Below are positions 54,647 to 63,992 of a stretch of 64,000 nt of DNA, one piece after another. A program made the translations under genes and the position numbers. Origin of the DNA: an uncultured Marinifilum sp. (GTDB lineage: Bacteria; Bacteroidota; Bacteroidia; Bacteroidales; Marinifilaceae). Position 1 is the first letter of the stretch; the number at the start of each line of letters is the position of its first letter. The notes under the pieces are model-generated. The model was not told the origin of the DNA. It saw only the letters and a program-made list of their open reading frames with translations, and ran no database searches. The stretch lies in the NCBI RefSeq assembly GCF_963677195.1, contig NZ_OY781918.1:4739822-4803821 (forward strand), given 5' to 3'.

Positions 54647-56230
54647 CTATTCCTTTACTTCTATCGTTTGTTTTTTCCAAGGCACCAATTTCGACTGATA
54701 ATAATTCAAATCCATAAATTCAAATCGTTCCTGCTGCTTACCCAAACGAACTTTATACTCATTCCAGGAATTATTTGCATCAGGCGACCAGCCCAATTCT
54801 GCATAACCCAACAGGCGCGGAAAAATAAGATATTCAATATCATCAATTGTTTCGATTGTTTCGGACCATAAAGGTGCTTCAATTCCAATGATATTATCTT
54901 TGGTAATACCTTCAACTTTACTTTCAAGAGTCCAATTGTATGCTTTATCTACTTCTAAATATCCAGCCCAATGCAAACCAAGCGGAGAAATGGAATCGTA
55001 TTGCATATCCATATAAGCATGGTTTGCTGGCGACATTAAAACTTTCACATTTTGTTTTACCGCCTTTAAAGCATTTACAGGTTTAGTTTGCCAAAATTGA
55101 GCCACAGCACTTTCAGTAAGATCAGCAGCTGCAATATCTGCCCATCCCATTACTTTCTTGTTATGCGAGTGAACAATTTTTTGTACTCTTTCTATAAACT
55201 TAATATAATCTTTCTTTTTGGTTGCATGAGATTCATCGCCACCAATATGAATGTACTCGCCAGGAGTTATTGCTGCCAGTTCTCGAATTACATCATCAAT
55301 AAATTTATAAGTAATTTCCTTATCGGTAGCCAAACTACTAAAACCAACTCTCGTTCCGGTGTAAAATTTTCGGGCTTTACCATCCACATTCAGTTCTGCA
55401 TAAGAAGCCAAAGCCGCATTGGTATGTCCAGGCATATCAATTTCGGGAACAATGGTAATAAAACGATCTTGGGCATATTTAACAATCTCCTTATATTCTT
55501 CTTGAGTATAAAATCCACCTTTACCTCCACCAACTTGAGTACTTCCACCTATTTCGCTTAATTTTGGCCACGATTTAATTTCTATTCTCCATCCCTGATC
55601 ATCGCTTAAATGTAGGTGCAAAACATTCATTTTATATGCCGCTAGATAATCGATGTATCTTTTAACATCAGTAAGCGAAAAAAAATGGCGAGCTACATCC
55701 AACATTGCTCCTCGGTATCCATATTGCGGATAATCTTTAATAGTACCACTGGCAATTAACCAAGGTCCTTGCTGAGTTTTTGCTGCTTCGATTTTAGCTG
55801 GCAACAACTGGCGAATGGTTTGTACACCTCTGAAAATACCTGCGGGAGAAGCTGCTTGTAATGTAATTTTACGCTCATCTATTTTTAGTTCGTATCCTTC
55901 GGCACCTAATTCTCTTTTATCTTCGGATATCAATAAAGTAATACCTCTGCTTCCTAAAGGATTTTTAAGTTCTTTTATTTTAGCTTTAAAACCTGTTGCG
56001 GGAGCAATTAAATTCGCAAAGTAGTTTGCAATTCCCTTCACTTCATCCTGATTAACTTGCACAAGAATATGGGTATTTTTAGTTAATTCGAAAGAACTGC
56101 CTGTTGCAGTTAAACTAGCAGGTTTTGGTATCAGGTTTTCTTTTGCCAGATCCTTAGGAACAGGTTTTTTACAGGATAATAACATGATTCCTAAAAAGAA
56201 TGTAATCATTAAGGTTTTTAGTTTTATCAT
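54647..56230 (-). CDS. GH20 beta-N-acetylhexosaminidase lipoprotein
   Basis: A 527-residue GH20 lipoprotein (lipobox IMLLSC). The GH20b-like domain covers about 30-150 and the TIM barrel about 160-500. The catalytic pair is D332-E333 in HIGGDESHA; HLHLSDDQGWRIEIKSWPKL and EIDMPGHTNAAL are family marks. It releases terminal beta-linked GlcNAc or GalNAc in the periplasm. It sits next to a ROK kinase and NagB-like gene, so it feeds the amino-sugar module. Amino sugars are not part of agar or porphyran, so it may serve another glycan. Confidence 0.93.
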   Translation of the reverse strand: MIKLKTLMITFFLGIMLLSCKKPVPKDLAKENLIPKPASLTATGSSFELTKNTHILVQVNQDEVKGIANYFANLIAPATGFKAKIKELKNPLGSRGITLLISEDKRELGAEGYELKIDERKITLQAASPAGIFRGVQTIRQLLPAKIEAAKTQQGPWLIASGTIKDYPQYGYRGAMLDVARHFFSLTDVKRYIDYLAAYKMNVLHLHLSDDQGWRIEIKSWPKLSEIGGSTQVGGGKGGFYTQEEYKEIVKYAQDRFITIVPEIDMPGHTNAALASYAELNVDGKARKFYTGTRVGFSSLATDKEITYKFIDDVIRELAAITPGEYIHIGGDESHATKKKDYIKFIERVQKIVHSHNKKVMGWADIAAADLTESAVAQFWQTKPVNALKAVKQNVKVLMSPANHAYMDMQYDSISPLGLHWAGYLEVDKAYNWTLESKVEGITKDNIIGIEAPLWSETIETIDDIEYLIFPRLLGYAELGWSPDANNSWNEYKVRLGKQQERFEFMDLNYYQSKLVPWKKQTIEVKE

Positions 56231-56287
56231 CTTGTTAAGTGTTGGTTAGTTGTATTTTCTTTATCACTTTCAAATTTAAGCAAACTA

Positions 56288-57238
56288 CTATTTATCGTTC
56301 CAAATTAGAGCAGCCGCACCTAAAACTGCAGCGTCATCGCCTAATCCCGATGGCAAAAGACTAATCTTATCTTTATATAGAAAAAGAATATTTTTTTCCA
56401 TAGCTCTGCGAACCGGATCGAATAACAAATTACCAGCTTTAGCCAAACCACCAAAAAAGAAAATTGCTTTCGGACTTGTTATGGAAGCAACATTAGCTAA
56501 TGCTTCGCCTAACATTTTTCCAGTATATTCAAAAACTTCGAGAGCCAATGAATCTCCTTTACCAGCTGCTTCGGCAACCATTTTAGCAGTAAGCTGATTA
56601 TATGGAATATCTCGTAAAGAGCTATCGTCCATTTCTTTTGCCAACATTTTATAAGCTGTTCTCTTTACTCCTGTGGCCGAAACATAGGTTTCAAGACATC
56701 CTCTTCTTCCGCATCCGCACTTTCTGCCGCCAGGTCGCATAATAACATGCCCTAATTCACCAGCAAAACCATCGTGTCCGTATAATAAATCACCATTAAC
56801 AACAATACCACTCCCCAAACCAGTTCCTAGGGTAATAACCATATAATCGGTCATTCCTTTTGCTCCACCAAATATACGTTCCCCTAAAGCAGCTGCATTG
56901 GCATCATTAGTAAGCTTAACATCAACATTCATTCGTTTACCAATCAATCCTGCAATATCTAACTCACCTTCCCATCTTAAATTTGCAGCATTTTCTATTG
57001 TTCCTGTATGATAATTACCACTTGGCGCTCCAACACCTACTCCAATAAGGTTTAATTCCTCATCCAATTTTTTTATCGATAATTCAATAGCATCACATAA
57101 ATCAGAAATATAATCTTCAAAATTCTCCTTATTTTGAGTGAGAATACTCCCATTACAATATGATTTACCATTTGAATCAATGCATGAGAAAACCGTATTT
57201 GTTCCTCCAATATCTATACCTATTGCTATATCTTTCAT
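56288..57238 (-). CDS. ROK-family sugar kinase
   Basis: A 316-residue cytoplasmic ROK kinase. The ATP-binding IGIDIGGTNTVFSCID starts the protein, LTNDANAAALGE carries the catalytic Asp, and the zinc motif CGCGRRGCLE is complete. There is no DNA-binding domain, so it is an enzyme: glucokinase or N-acetylglucosamine/mannosamine kinase type. With GH20, a sugar permease and a NagB-like gene nearby, GlcNAc phosphorylation is the best guess, but glucose cannot be excluded. It is 57 bases upstream of GH20 on the same strand, probably cotranscribed. Confidence 0.9.
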   Translation of the reverse strand: MKDIAIGIDIGGTNTVFSCIDSNGKSYCNGSILTQNKENFEDYISDLCDAIELSIKKLDEELNLIGVGVGAPSGNYHTGTIENAANLRWEGELDIAGLIGKRMNVDVKLTNDANAAALGERIFGGAKGMTDYMVITLGTGLGSGIVVNGDLLYGHDGFAGELGHVIMRPGGRKCGCGRRGCLETYVSATGVKRTAYKMLAKEMDDSSLRDIPYNQLTAKMVAEAAGKGDSLALEVFEYTGKMLGEALANVASITSPKAIFFFGGLAKAGNLLFDPVRRAMEKNILFLYKDKISLLPSGLGDDAAVLGAAALIWNDK

Positions 57239-57409
57239 TTTAATATAATTATTATTTTATGATAACATAAAAGACAGCTATTCTATTATTTATATACTGC
57301 ATTTTATATTCACACAAAAATAACATTTAACAATTTATTGTCTTCAATCGAATTACAAAACATTTGCCAGTAGTATAATTCTAATCACACACATACTTAT
57401 TAATGATAA

Positions 57410-57446
57410 AAAAAAGGGCCGAAGGATTAAAAAAATCCTCCGACCC
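57410..57446 (-). terminator. Terminator of the NagB-like fusion gene
   Basis: On the minus strand GGGTCGGAGGATT / AATCCTTCGGCCC (G-U pairs) with a 5-base loop runs into eight T residues, about 20 bases past the stop. Confidence 0.88.
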
Positions 57447-57467
57447 AGAGGTATTTATGTGTGGTAC

Positions 57468-59795
57468 TTAAAACGGATTTTCCTCAACTGCTTTTTCGAG
57501 CTCTTGTGCCATTGCTACAAACTCGTCGGCAGTCATTTCTTTCATATAAACCAAACCATGAGTAGCTCTTACCAAAGGATGATTGTTTTCATAAAAGAAA
57601 TTCTTACCTAAAAGCAATTGAATTTGTTTTAACTGTTGAACCCAGACTTTTTGGGTTAATTCATTAAATTTACCATCGTATTCATAACTTGGAAATGATG
57701 CATTTACCTGACTCATATAACTTTCGGAAAATGAATTTTCCAATACATCCAATGAATTTAAAGATACGGGTACAATGGTATCGGCCTCGGCCGGATGATA
57801 TTTAAACCAAACATTACGATAACCTACAATTCGTAAGTTCGACAAATCTTCTTCTTCTTTCCACTCTTTAACAGCACCTGCAATGGCCTGCAAAACTTTA
57901 TAATGAGTATCGGGACCGCTTCCTTCCGGATCCATTGCCAGACTAATTACTGTAGGCTTGCGTTTTCTAAACTCTTCCAAAACCGGAAGCATATCCCTGT
58001 TTTTCTCGGGCAATTCTGTAAAAACATCACCTTTGTAAAAACCTAAGCGTAAATGATGAACATTTCTTACAGGAATACCAAAATGAGCCCACACCAATTC
58101 TTCTTCAAACTCACGAATCATTCCTTTCATTTTCTGAACCTGAGGAGAATTTTTTCCTCCATCGTAACTATTCTCTAAATCATTAATGATAAAGGCAATG
58201 GTTTCGTTCAGATGCGCTTTGTTCTTCACTTCCCAAATTCCAACAAGCGATCGAATTACCCGATGACACAACCCTCTTCTCTTGCCATTTTTATTTCTGG
58301 CAGCAACCGAGTTAAGAAAATGATAAACATCTTTATCCCATTTTTTGCTGTAACCTACTTCGAAAAAATCAGGGTAATCCAACATCTGAATTTCACCTTT
58401 GGCAATAAAATCCTGACATTCTTTAAGCACTCCAATTACAAATCCATTGGTAACAGCAGTAAATCCAGAGGTAAGCACTGAAAAATGAATATCGTTTGTT
58501 GCTGAACGCATTTGGCGATTTGTGTAAGGCATAATTCCCAACATAATATCATCGTGATGAGGTCCTGTATGGTAAATCACCTCGTTGGTATCGGGTTTCA
58601 TTCCTTTTTCCAGCTTTCCTTTAATCGAATCTATAACTGTTTGAACAGTTCCTTCATTCAAATTTGGAATTTGACTTGTGTAAGGATCGGCTTTTAGATC
58701 TTCCATTGTTAAATGGTGACCATATTTATTAATTTTTTTACAAAGATCGATTACCGATCTTTCGGTTTTTGAATGGGTCCACTCTCCGGTTTTATAGAAC
58801 TGATTAACACTATCGGTCAACTTACAAGCTGCGCCTGTGGTAAGGTAAAAACGGCTGTTTTTTTGGCGCTGTAAAACCGAAGCCGGATAAACTGCATCGG
58901 GTTTACTTTCCAATGATCCTTTTACAATATCAGCTTTAGCTTCGCCGGCTGCAAAAATAATGGAAACAGCATCCTTATTGTGAGTAATAGTATCCAAACC
59001 AATGGTAATTACCAAACGGTTTCGTGAGACTTCTATACCACCTAGGTCGCCTGCAGCTACAGCCTGTGTTTCGAAATTAGTTTTGGTTAATCGTGTGGTA
59101 GAATAATGATCCGATCCTCGGGTATTAAAGGCAATATGCCCATCGGGACCAATTCCTCCAAGGAAAAAACCAATTCCACCTTTATCTCTAATTTGCTGTT
59201 CGTAAGAAGTACACCAATTATCAATCATGAAAATTGATTTTTGCTGCATTTCTTCCAGAACACTTGTCGCCTCGCGATAACGTAATGATAAATCAATATG
59301 GTAATCAGGGAAAACTTCCAAAAAGTGTTTGTTATCAAACAATTGAATTTCCTCAGAATTTATTAGCAATGAGTTGGATTTTTCCAAACCAAAACCATCA
59401 ATGTAGTACTTCATCACATAGTTGTAGAAACTATTATGCTGACGAGGATCAATTGGGTAGAATTCATCGATTTGAACAAATTGCAAACCGCTTAAATCTG
59501 GCTTAGTCATATTTCCCAAACCATATTGGTTACGAATATCAAGCCCTTTTGCCTTGTTCCAATTCTCAAGAAGAAACTGTGTGTACTTAATAAAGTACTC
59601 TGGTGTTTTACCTGTTGGTAAACTAATTACTCCCTGAGGATTTTGTTCTGCCCACTCCAAAAAACGAAGTGAAGTCATTAAACCCAATTTTGGAAAATTA
59701 TCAACCGTTACATAAGGTATTTGAGTTGTAATTTCCGGCACTCCAGACAAATCATGAAATGCTTGCTCTACTTTCGATGTAAATAATGTTCCCAT
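57468..59795 (-). CDS. NagB-like glucosamine-6-phosphate deaminase fused to a PIG-L/LmbE-type domain
   Basis: A 775-residue cytoplasmic protein. The ATG at 59795 is chosen because it opens directly on GTLFTSKVEQAF; an upstream ATG at 59885 would add 30 unlike residues. Residues about 20-360 are a NagB/6-phosphogluconolactonase-type domain with GGIGPDGHIAFNTRGSDH. D218 and H220 match the NagB Asp and His, but the third catalytic Glu (E. coli E148) is Thr here. Residues about 400-700 are PIG-L/LmbE-like, with the metal motif TGPHHDDIML in place of the usual HPDDE. It probably deaminates an amino-sugar phosphate to enter glycolysis. The second domain may deacetylate, which would fit the absence of nagA here; that is inference. 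Confidence 0.85.
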   Translation of the reverse strand: MGTLFTSKVEQAFHDLSGVPEITTQIPYVTVDNFPKLGLMTSLRFLEWAEQNPQGVISLPTGKTPEYFIKYTQFLLENWNKAKGLDIRNQYGLGNMTKPDLSGLQFVQIDEFYPIDPRQHNSFYNYVMKYYIDGFGLEKSNSLLINSEEIQLFDNKHFLEVFPDYHIDLSLRYREATSVLEEMQQKSIFMIDNWCTSYEQQIRDKGGIGFFLGGIGPDGHIAFNTRGSDHYSTTRLTKTNFETQAVAAGDLGGIEVSRNRLVITIGLDTITHNKDAVSIIFAAGEAKADIVKGSLESKPDAVYPASVLQRQKNSRFYLTTGAACKLTDSVNQFYKTGEWTHSKTERSVIDLCKKINKYGHHLTMEDLKADPYTSQIPNLNEGTVQTVIDSIKGKLEKGMKPDTNEVIYHTGPHHDDIMLGIMPYTNRQMRSATNDIHFSVLTSGFTAVTNGFVIGVLKECQDFIAKGEIQMLDYPDFFEVGYSKKWDKDVYHFLNSVAARNKNGKRRGLCHRVIRSLVGIWEVKNKAHLNETIAFIINDLENSYDGGKNSPQVQKMKGMIREFEEELVWAHFGIPVRNVHHLRLGFYKGDVFTELPEKNRDMLPVLEEFRKRKPTVISLAMDPEGSGPDTHYKVLQAIAGAVKEWKEEEDLSNLRIVGYRNVWFKYHPAEADTIVPVSLNSLDVLENSFSESYMSQVNASFPSYEYDGKFNELTQKVWVQQLKQIQLLLGKNFFYENNHPLVRATHGLVYMKEMTADEFVAMAQELEKAVEENPF

Positions 59796-59942
59796 TTTCT
59801 TTTTATTTCTAAAATCTATTAACCTTACTCGCCTAAATACTTTATTTTCATATAAAGCATTTGTTTTAAATTCGTTACCACACAAATAAATACCGGCTTG
59901 GTATCAGAAATAAAATTTATTTTTACACTGATAATACTCTGC

Positions 59943-59961
59943 TACAACTAAGCTAGTTGTA
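59943..59961. promoter_or_regulatory. Perfect palindrome, candidate operator upstream of the NagB-like gene
   Basis: TACAACTA-AGC-TAGTTGTA, two perfect 8-base arms around a 3-base spacer, lies 148 bases before the NagB-like start and after the permease stop. The lack of a T run argues against a terminator. The size fits an operator of the ROK or LacI-type regulators encoded nearby. Confidence 0.45.
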
Positions 59962-60003
59962 TGTTGTATTTTATCTTAATTCATAATTCTCTATTGTAAA
60001 CTC

Positions 60004-61227
60004 TTAATTTGTTCTTACTTTATGCCCTTTTAATCCATAATATAGGATATAAAGAAAACAAGGAACACATACCCAATATGCATCTTGTGCACCAACAACA
60101 TCCTTCATTAAACCATAAACTGTTGGAATTAAAGCTCCTCCAACAATAGCAATTACCATTAATGATGAACCTGCTTTTGTAAATTTACCAAGATCAGTCA
60201 TGGCTAACGGCCATAAGGCAGGCCACATTAGTGAACATCCTAATGCCATAAATGCAATAAAATAGATAGATAAAAATTCAGGAGACAATACCACCATTAC
60301 AGATCCAAATAAAGCCAAAATAGCACATATTCTTAAGGCTGTAGCCTGGCTTAAATATTTAGGAATTAAAACTGCCCCGCAAATATAGCCTATTACCATT
60401 CCAACGGGAGCAATCCAGGCATAGTACTCCGCATTAGTTAACCCTATGCTTGTGGCATAATCGACTAAAGTTCCTAAGGAAACCGTCTCAACACCCACAT
60501 ATAAGAAAAGAGCAAGAACTCCTAATAACAGGTGAGGAAACTGCCATATTGAAGTTTTATTTGCTGCATAAGGGCAATCGTCGGCTGAGTCTTCATCCTC
60601 ACCTACTGCTTTTACTTCGGGAAGTTTAGCTAAAAGTGCCAAAACACCTAAAAGAACAAAAACACCAATAATAATGATAAAGGGAGTATTAATATCAGTA
60701 AGTGCAACATCCTTAACATCTTTACCAATAATTAATGCTAAAAATAGAGGAGCAATTGGCCAGGCCAGCTTATTTGCTATTCCCATATAACTCATCCGTT
60801 TGGCAGCACTTTCAATTGGGCCTAAAATAGTAATATAAGGATTTACAGAAGCTTGCAAAAACGTATTTCCCATACCACTAATAAAAGATGCAACAAGAAA
60901 AAGAGGAAGACTCTCCATTTTTGCCGATGGAATAAACAAATAAAGTCCGACAGCAAACATTAAAAAAGAAAGTGCCATTGTTTTTTTATAACCAATCTTA
61001 CCAATCACTAATGAAGCGGGATATCCAAAAATAAGAAAAGCTGAAAAAGTAGCTGCAATTACCAAATATGATTCGGCAGAAGAAATATCCAAAGCAGTAT
61101 TTAAAAGAGGTATAATATAACTATTGATACCCAAAGCAAAACCTATTGCAAAAAACATTATTCCAACAATAATAAGAGGAAGAACATACTTATTTTGCCC
61201 TGTATCTGCCGATTTTTCCTTTTCCAT
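60004..61227 (-). CDS. MFS sugar permease of the FucP/NagP/GluP type
   Basis: A 407-residue inner-membrane protein with about 12 hydrophobic helices, no signal peptide, and the family-type segments GFALGINSYIIPLL, GYPASLVIGKIGYKKTM and FLQASVNPYITILGP. This group (FHS family) carries L-fucose, glucose/galactose or GlcNAc with protons or sodium. Next to GH20, a ROK kinase and NagB, GlcNAc is the best guess; galactose from the main locus is the other. It lies 208 bases upstream of the NagB-like gene on the same strand. Confidence 0.9.
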   Translation of the reverse strand: MEKEKSADTGQNKYVLPLIIVGIMFFAIGFALGINSYIIPLLNTALDISSAESYLVIAATFSAFLIFGYPASLVIGKIGYKKTMALSFLMFAVGLYLFIPSAKMESLPLFLVASFISGMGNTFLQASVNPYITILGPIESAAKRMSYMGIANKLAWPIAPLFLALIIGKDVKDVALTDINTPFIIIIGVFVLLGVLALLAKLPEVKAVGEDEDSADDCPYAANKTSIWQFPHLLLGVLALFLYVGVETVSLGTLVDYATSIGLTNAEYYAWIAPVGMVIGYICGAVLIPKYLSQATALRICAILALFGSVMVVLSPEFLSIYFIAFMALGCSLMWPALWPLAMTDLGKFTKAGSSLMVIAIVGGALIPTVYGLMKDVVGAQDAYWVCVPCFLYILYYGLKGHKVRTN

Positions 61228-61357
61228 AACTTTAAATTTTATAAGCTTATTATTAAATTCGTTATAAAAAAGTAAGCCCTGCTACACATCACTACTACTA
61301 CAATGCTTAAATAACATTTAAAACAACAGGTGCTTACTTTATACTTTTCGATTTATA

Positions 61358-61428
61358 AAATTGATCCCTGCAAAGAACACTACTCCTAAATTAATTTTCA
61401 CCAAATGAAAAAGCGCAGGAATCAATTT
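61358..61428 (-). terminator. Inverted repeat downstream of the ROK regulator
   Basis: Arms AAATTGATCCCTGC (61358-61371) and GCAGGAATCAATTT (61415-61428) pair over 14 bases with one G-U, around a 43-base loop. On the minus strand it follows the ROK regulator stop and ends in TTTTAT. It could be a loose terminator or an operator. A second pair, AAAGTAAGC/GCTTACTTT (61269-61277 and 61332-61340), lies beside it. Confidence 0.4.
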
Positions 61429-61432
61429 CTTT

Positions 61433-62659
61433 CTAATCTATATTTAATACTTGTTTCATTACATTTTCCATGGTACCCATTAAAGCGGCATCGTCCTGTA
61501 AATCGGAACTAACCAAATCTGTTTCGGAACTTATTTTCTCCATTGCATATTTATTTATCGCCGTGTTTATCGGATCTATTATATACTTTCCGGTACCAGC
61601 AAGTTTTCCTCCAATTATAATTGTTTCCGGGTTAAGTAGATGAATTAAAGTAACAAGTCCCTTTCCTAAATATTCAGCCACCTTACTTAATTGATCAATT
61701 GCAAATTGATCTCCTGAATTAACCGCTTCGACAATATTGTTTAGGTTAATTCTCTTTCCTTCTTTAAGAATATTAGCCAAAATACTTTGTTGCCCCTCCT
61801 GAATTCCTTTTTTAATCCTATCTATCAACACCTTACCCGAAGCTAAAGTTTCCAGACAACCTATTTTTCCGCATGTACATAATTGTCCTTCAGGATCGAT
61901 TAAAATATGACCAAATTCCCCTGAAAAACCATTTTTACCCGTATGCAATTCACCATTTAAAATCATACCTAAACCAATTCCATTACTTAGATTTAAGCAA
62001 AGCACATTTTTTTTATCTTTTGCTTTTCCAAATGCAATTTCACCTAAAGCCATGGTTCTTGCATCATTTTCAATACGAATTAACAATCCTAACTTGTCAC
62101 CTAAATAAGTACTTAACCCCTCTTTAGGGAAAGACAAATGAGTATGATTTATACCATTATTACTATCAACCAAACCAGGCATCGAAAGACCTAATGCCAA
62201 TATTTTATCTTTTGATATACTTAATTCCGATAAACCAAGCTTTACTTTACGAACCAATCCTTGTACATAATCTTCGGTATTTGTTAGTTTACACTCTCTA
62301 TACTCTTTTCGATAAATAATCTTATTACTGAGATCGAAAATTGCAATTGTAAAAACATATAAATTAATTTCTACTCCAATTACATATTGATAAGATGGAT
62401 TAACACAATACAAATTCGGACGCCTTCCTCCAATAGATTTACCTATTCCTTTATCGAGTATTGCTCCATAAGCCAATAAATCGTCAACCAAAGAAGCCAC
62501 TAAAGGCTGACTAATATTCACCGACTTAACCAAGTCGGCAATTGAAACGTCTCCATTATAATAAAGGTGTTGCATTATCCGTCTATACTGTTCTTTTTTT
62601 CTTTTCACAGTATTAAGTGCACCTTTTAGTTCTTTCTCATATAAAAATTGTAATTCCAC
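61433..62659 (-). CDS. ROK-family transcription repressor (NagC/XylR-like)
   Basis: A 408-residue regulator starting with GTG at 62659. An N-terminal winged helix-turn-helix (about 25-85: VSIADLVKSVNISQPLVASLVDDL then GGRRPNLY) precedes a ROK domain with NDARTMALGEIAFGKAK and the zinc motif CTCGKIGCLE. Such proteins bind a sugar or sugar phosphate and release DNA. It probably controls the amino-sugar genes to its left. The ROK domain is related to the kinase at 56288. A start further in is possible, since GTG is a weaker choice. Confidence 0.9.
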   Translation of the reverse strand: MELQFLYEKELKGALNTVKRKKEQYRRIMQHLYYNGDVSIADLVKSVNISQPLVASLVDDLLAYGAILDKGIGKSIGGRRPNLYCVNPSYQYVIGVEINLYVFTIAIFDLSNKIIYRKEYRECKLTNTEDYVQGLVRKVKLGLSELSISKDKILALGLSMPGLVDSNNGINHTHLSFPKEGLSTYLGDKLGLLIRIENDARTMALGEIAFGKAKDKKNVLCLNLSNGIGLGMILNGELHTGKNGFSGEFGHILIDPEGQLCTCGKIGCLETLASGKVLIDRIKKGIQEGQQSILANILKEGKRINLNNIVEAVNSGDQFAIDQLSKVAEYLGKGLVTLIHLLNPETIIIGGKLAGTGKYIIDPINTAINKYAMEKISSETDLVSSDLQDDAALMGTMENVMKQVLNID

Positions 62660-62806
62660 TTATTGTATTTCAATTTATTCGATCTGTTAACGATGCTAAA
62701 GTATAAATTATTTTTTAAGATGGTAATACTTTTATAATATTTTTTAGAAGATTTGTATTCTAAGTAAATTATGATCTAAAAAAAACAATCCTTAGGAAGG
62801 AAATAT

Positions 62807-62814
62807 TATTTTTG
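62807..62814 (+). promoter_or_regulatory. -7 box for the LacI-family gene
   Basis: TATTTTTG fits TAnnTTTG, 74 bases before the ATG; no clear -33 element. Confidence 0.45.
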
Positions 62815-62888
62815 AATACTTATAGTTACAAAACTTAATGAAAGCATAAATAAATACTCTTTATTCTTCTCAGGAAACATCAAAAAAA

Positions 62889-63947
62889 ATGGCAAAAACA
62901 AAAATTCGAATTAAAGATATAGCAGAACAAGCTGGAGTTTCGGTAGGAACTGTAGACAGGGTTTTGCACAACAGAGGAGAAGTTGCGATAGAAACAAAAA
63001 AGAAAATTCTAGAAATTGCAAAAACAAACAATTATCAGCCGAATCTTATTGCCCGTGCTTTAACATCGAAAAAAACATGTGTTTTTGCCACTCTACTGCC
63101 AACTCCTACCCAGGAAGATATTTTTTGGCTAAAACCACTTAACGGCATTAGCGAAGCTGCACTAGAGCTGGAACAATTTCACATTAAAGTGGAAAAACAC
63201 TTCTTTGCACATTATAACGAAGAAGATTTTGTTAAGCAAACTAAAAATATTCTTAAACTACAACCTGCAGGAGTTGTATTTCCCCCAATATTCAAAAAAG
63301 AAAGCCTTGAATTTATTGTAGAATTAGAAAAAAGAGGAATTCCTTATGTATTTCTTGAATCAAGAATTAAAGATTGTAACTATTTAGCTTATGTAGGAAG
63401 TGATAGTAAACACGCAGGAAGAGTTGCTGCAAATATAGTTGACTATAGCACACCTAAAAATGGAGATATTTTAATTATAAATTTGGCCAAAAACCTTGAA
63501 AATGTTCACCATTTAAAAAAACGTACGCAAGGTTTTCTAGATTACTTTATGGAGCATGGACAAAATGAAGGTCTTAAAATAAACATCGAAATTCCGACAT
63601 CAAAATCACAAATAATTACAGAGCAAGTAGATCATATATTATCGACACATAAAAATATTAAAGCAATTTTTATAACCGGATCAAAAGTTTATAAAATAGC
63701 CGAATATCTAATAAAAAATAATTTAGAAGATATTGTTCTTGTTGGCTTCGACCCTATTGAGCAAAACATAAAATATCTAAATCGGGGAACCATAAAATAC
63801 CTAATCGGACAACACCCATACCAACAAGGCTTTAAGGCAGTTAAAAAATTATTCGAACATGTAATGCTCCATAATTCTATAAAAAAAGATGAAGTATTGC
63901 CTGTAAATATTATAAATCGGGAAAGTTTTAAACTTTACGGATTATAA
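62889..63947 (+). CDS. LacI-family transcription regulator
   Basis: A 352-residue LacI/GalR regulator. The N-terminal helix-turn-helix IRIKDIAEQAGVSVGTVDRVLH and hinge ARALTSKK are followed by a periplasmic-binding-protein-like ligand domain (about 65-345) with AYVGSDSKHAGRVAA. It is divergent from the ROK regulator and has its own hairpin after the stop. The ligand is probably a sugar; whether it controls the amino-sugar module or genes to the right of the window is unknown. Confidence 0.92.
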   Translation: MAKTKIRIKDIAEQAGVSVGTVDRVLHNRGEVAIETKKKILEIAKTNNYQPNLIARALTSKKTCVFATLLPTPTQEDIFWLKPLNGISEAALELEQFHIKVEKHFFAHYNEEDFVKQTKNILKLQPAGVVFPPIFKKESLEFIVELEKRGIPYVFLESRIKDCNYLAYVGSDSKHAGRVAANIVDYSTPKNGDILIINLAKNLENVHHLKKRTQGFLDYFMEHGQNEGLKINIEIPTSKSQIITEQVDHILSTHKNIKAIFITGSKVYKIAEYLIKNNLEDIVLVGFDPIEQNIKYLNRGTIKYLIGQHPYQQGFKAVKKLFEHVMLHNSIKKDEVLPVNIINRESFKLYGL

Positions 63948-63967
63948 AGTTTTATACTAAAAAAAGA

Positions 63968-63992
63968 AAAAGGGCCTAAAAAAGACCCTTTT
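63968..63992 (+). terminator. Short hairpin after the LacI-family gene
   Basis: Seven-base-pair stem AAAAGGG / CCCTTTT, 21 bases after the stop, close to the window edge. Confidence 0.6.

Noticed and set aside
55088..55561. 157-codon plus-strand frame
   Set aside because: Antisense shadow of the GH20 gene, which has its catalytic motif and full length.
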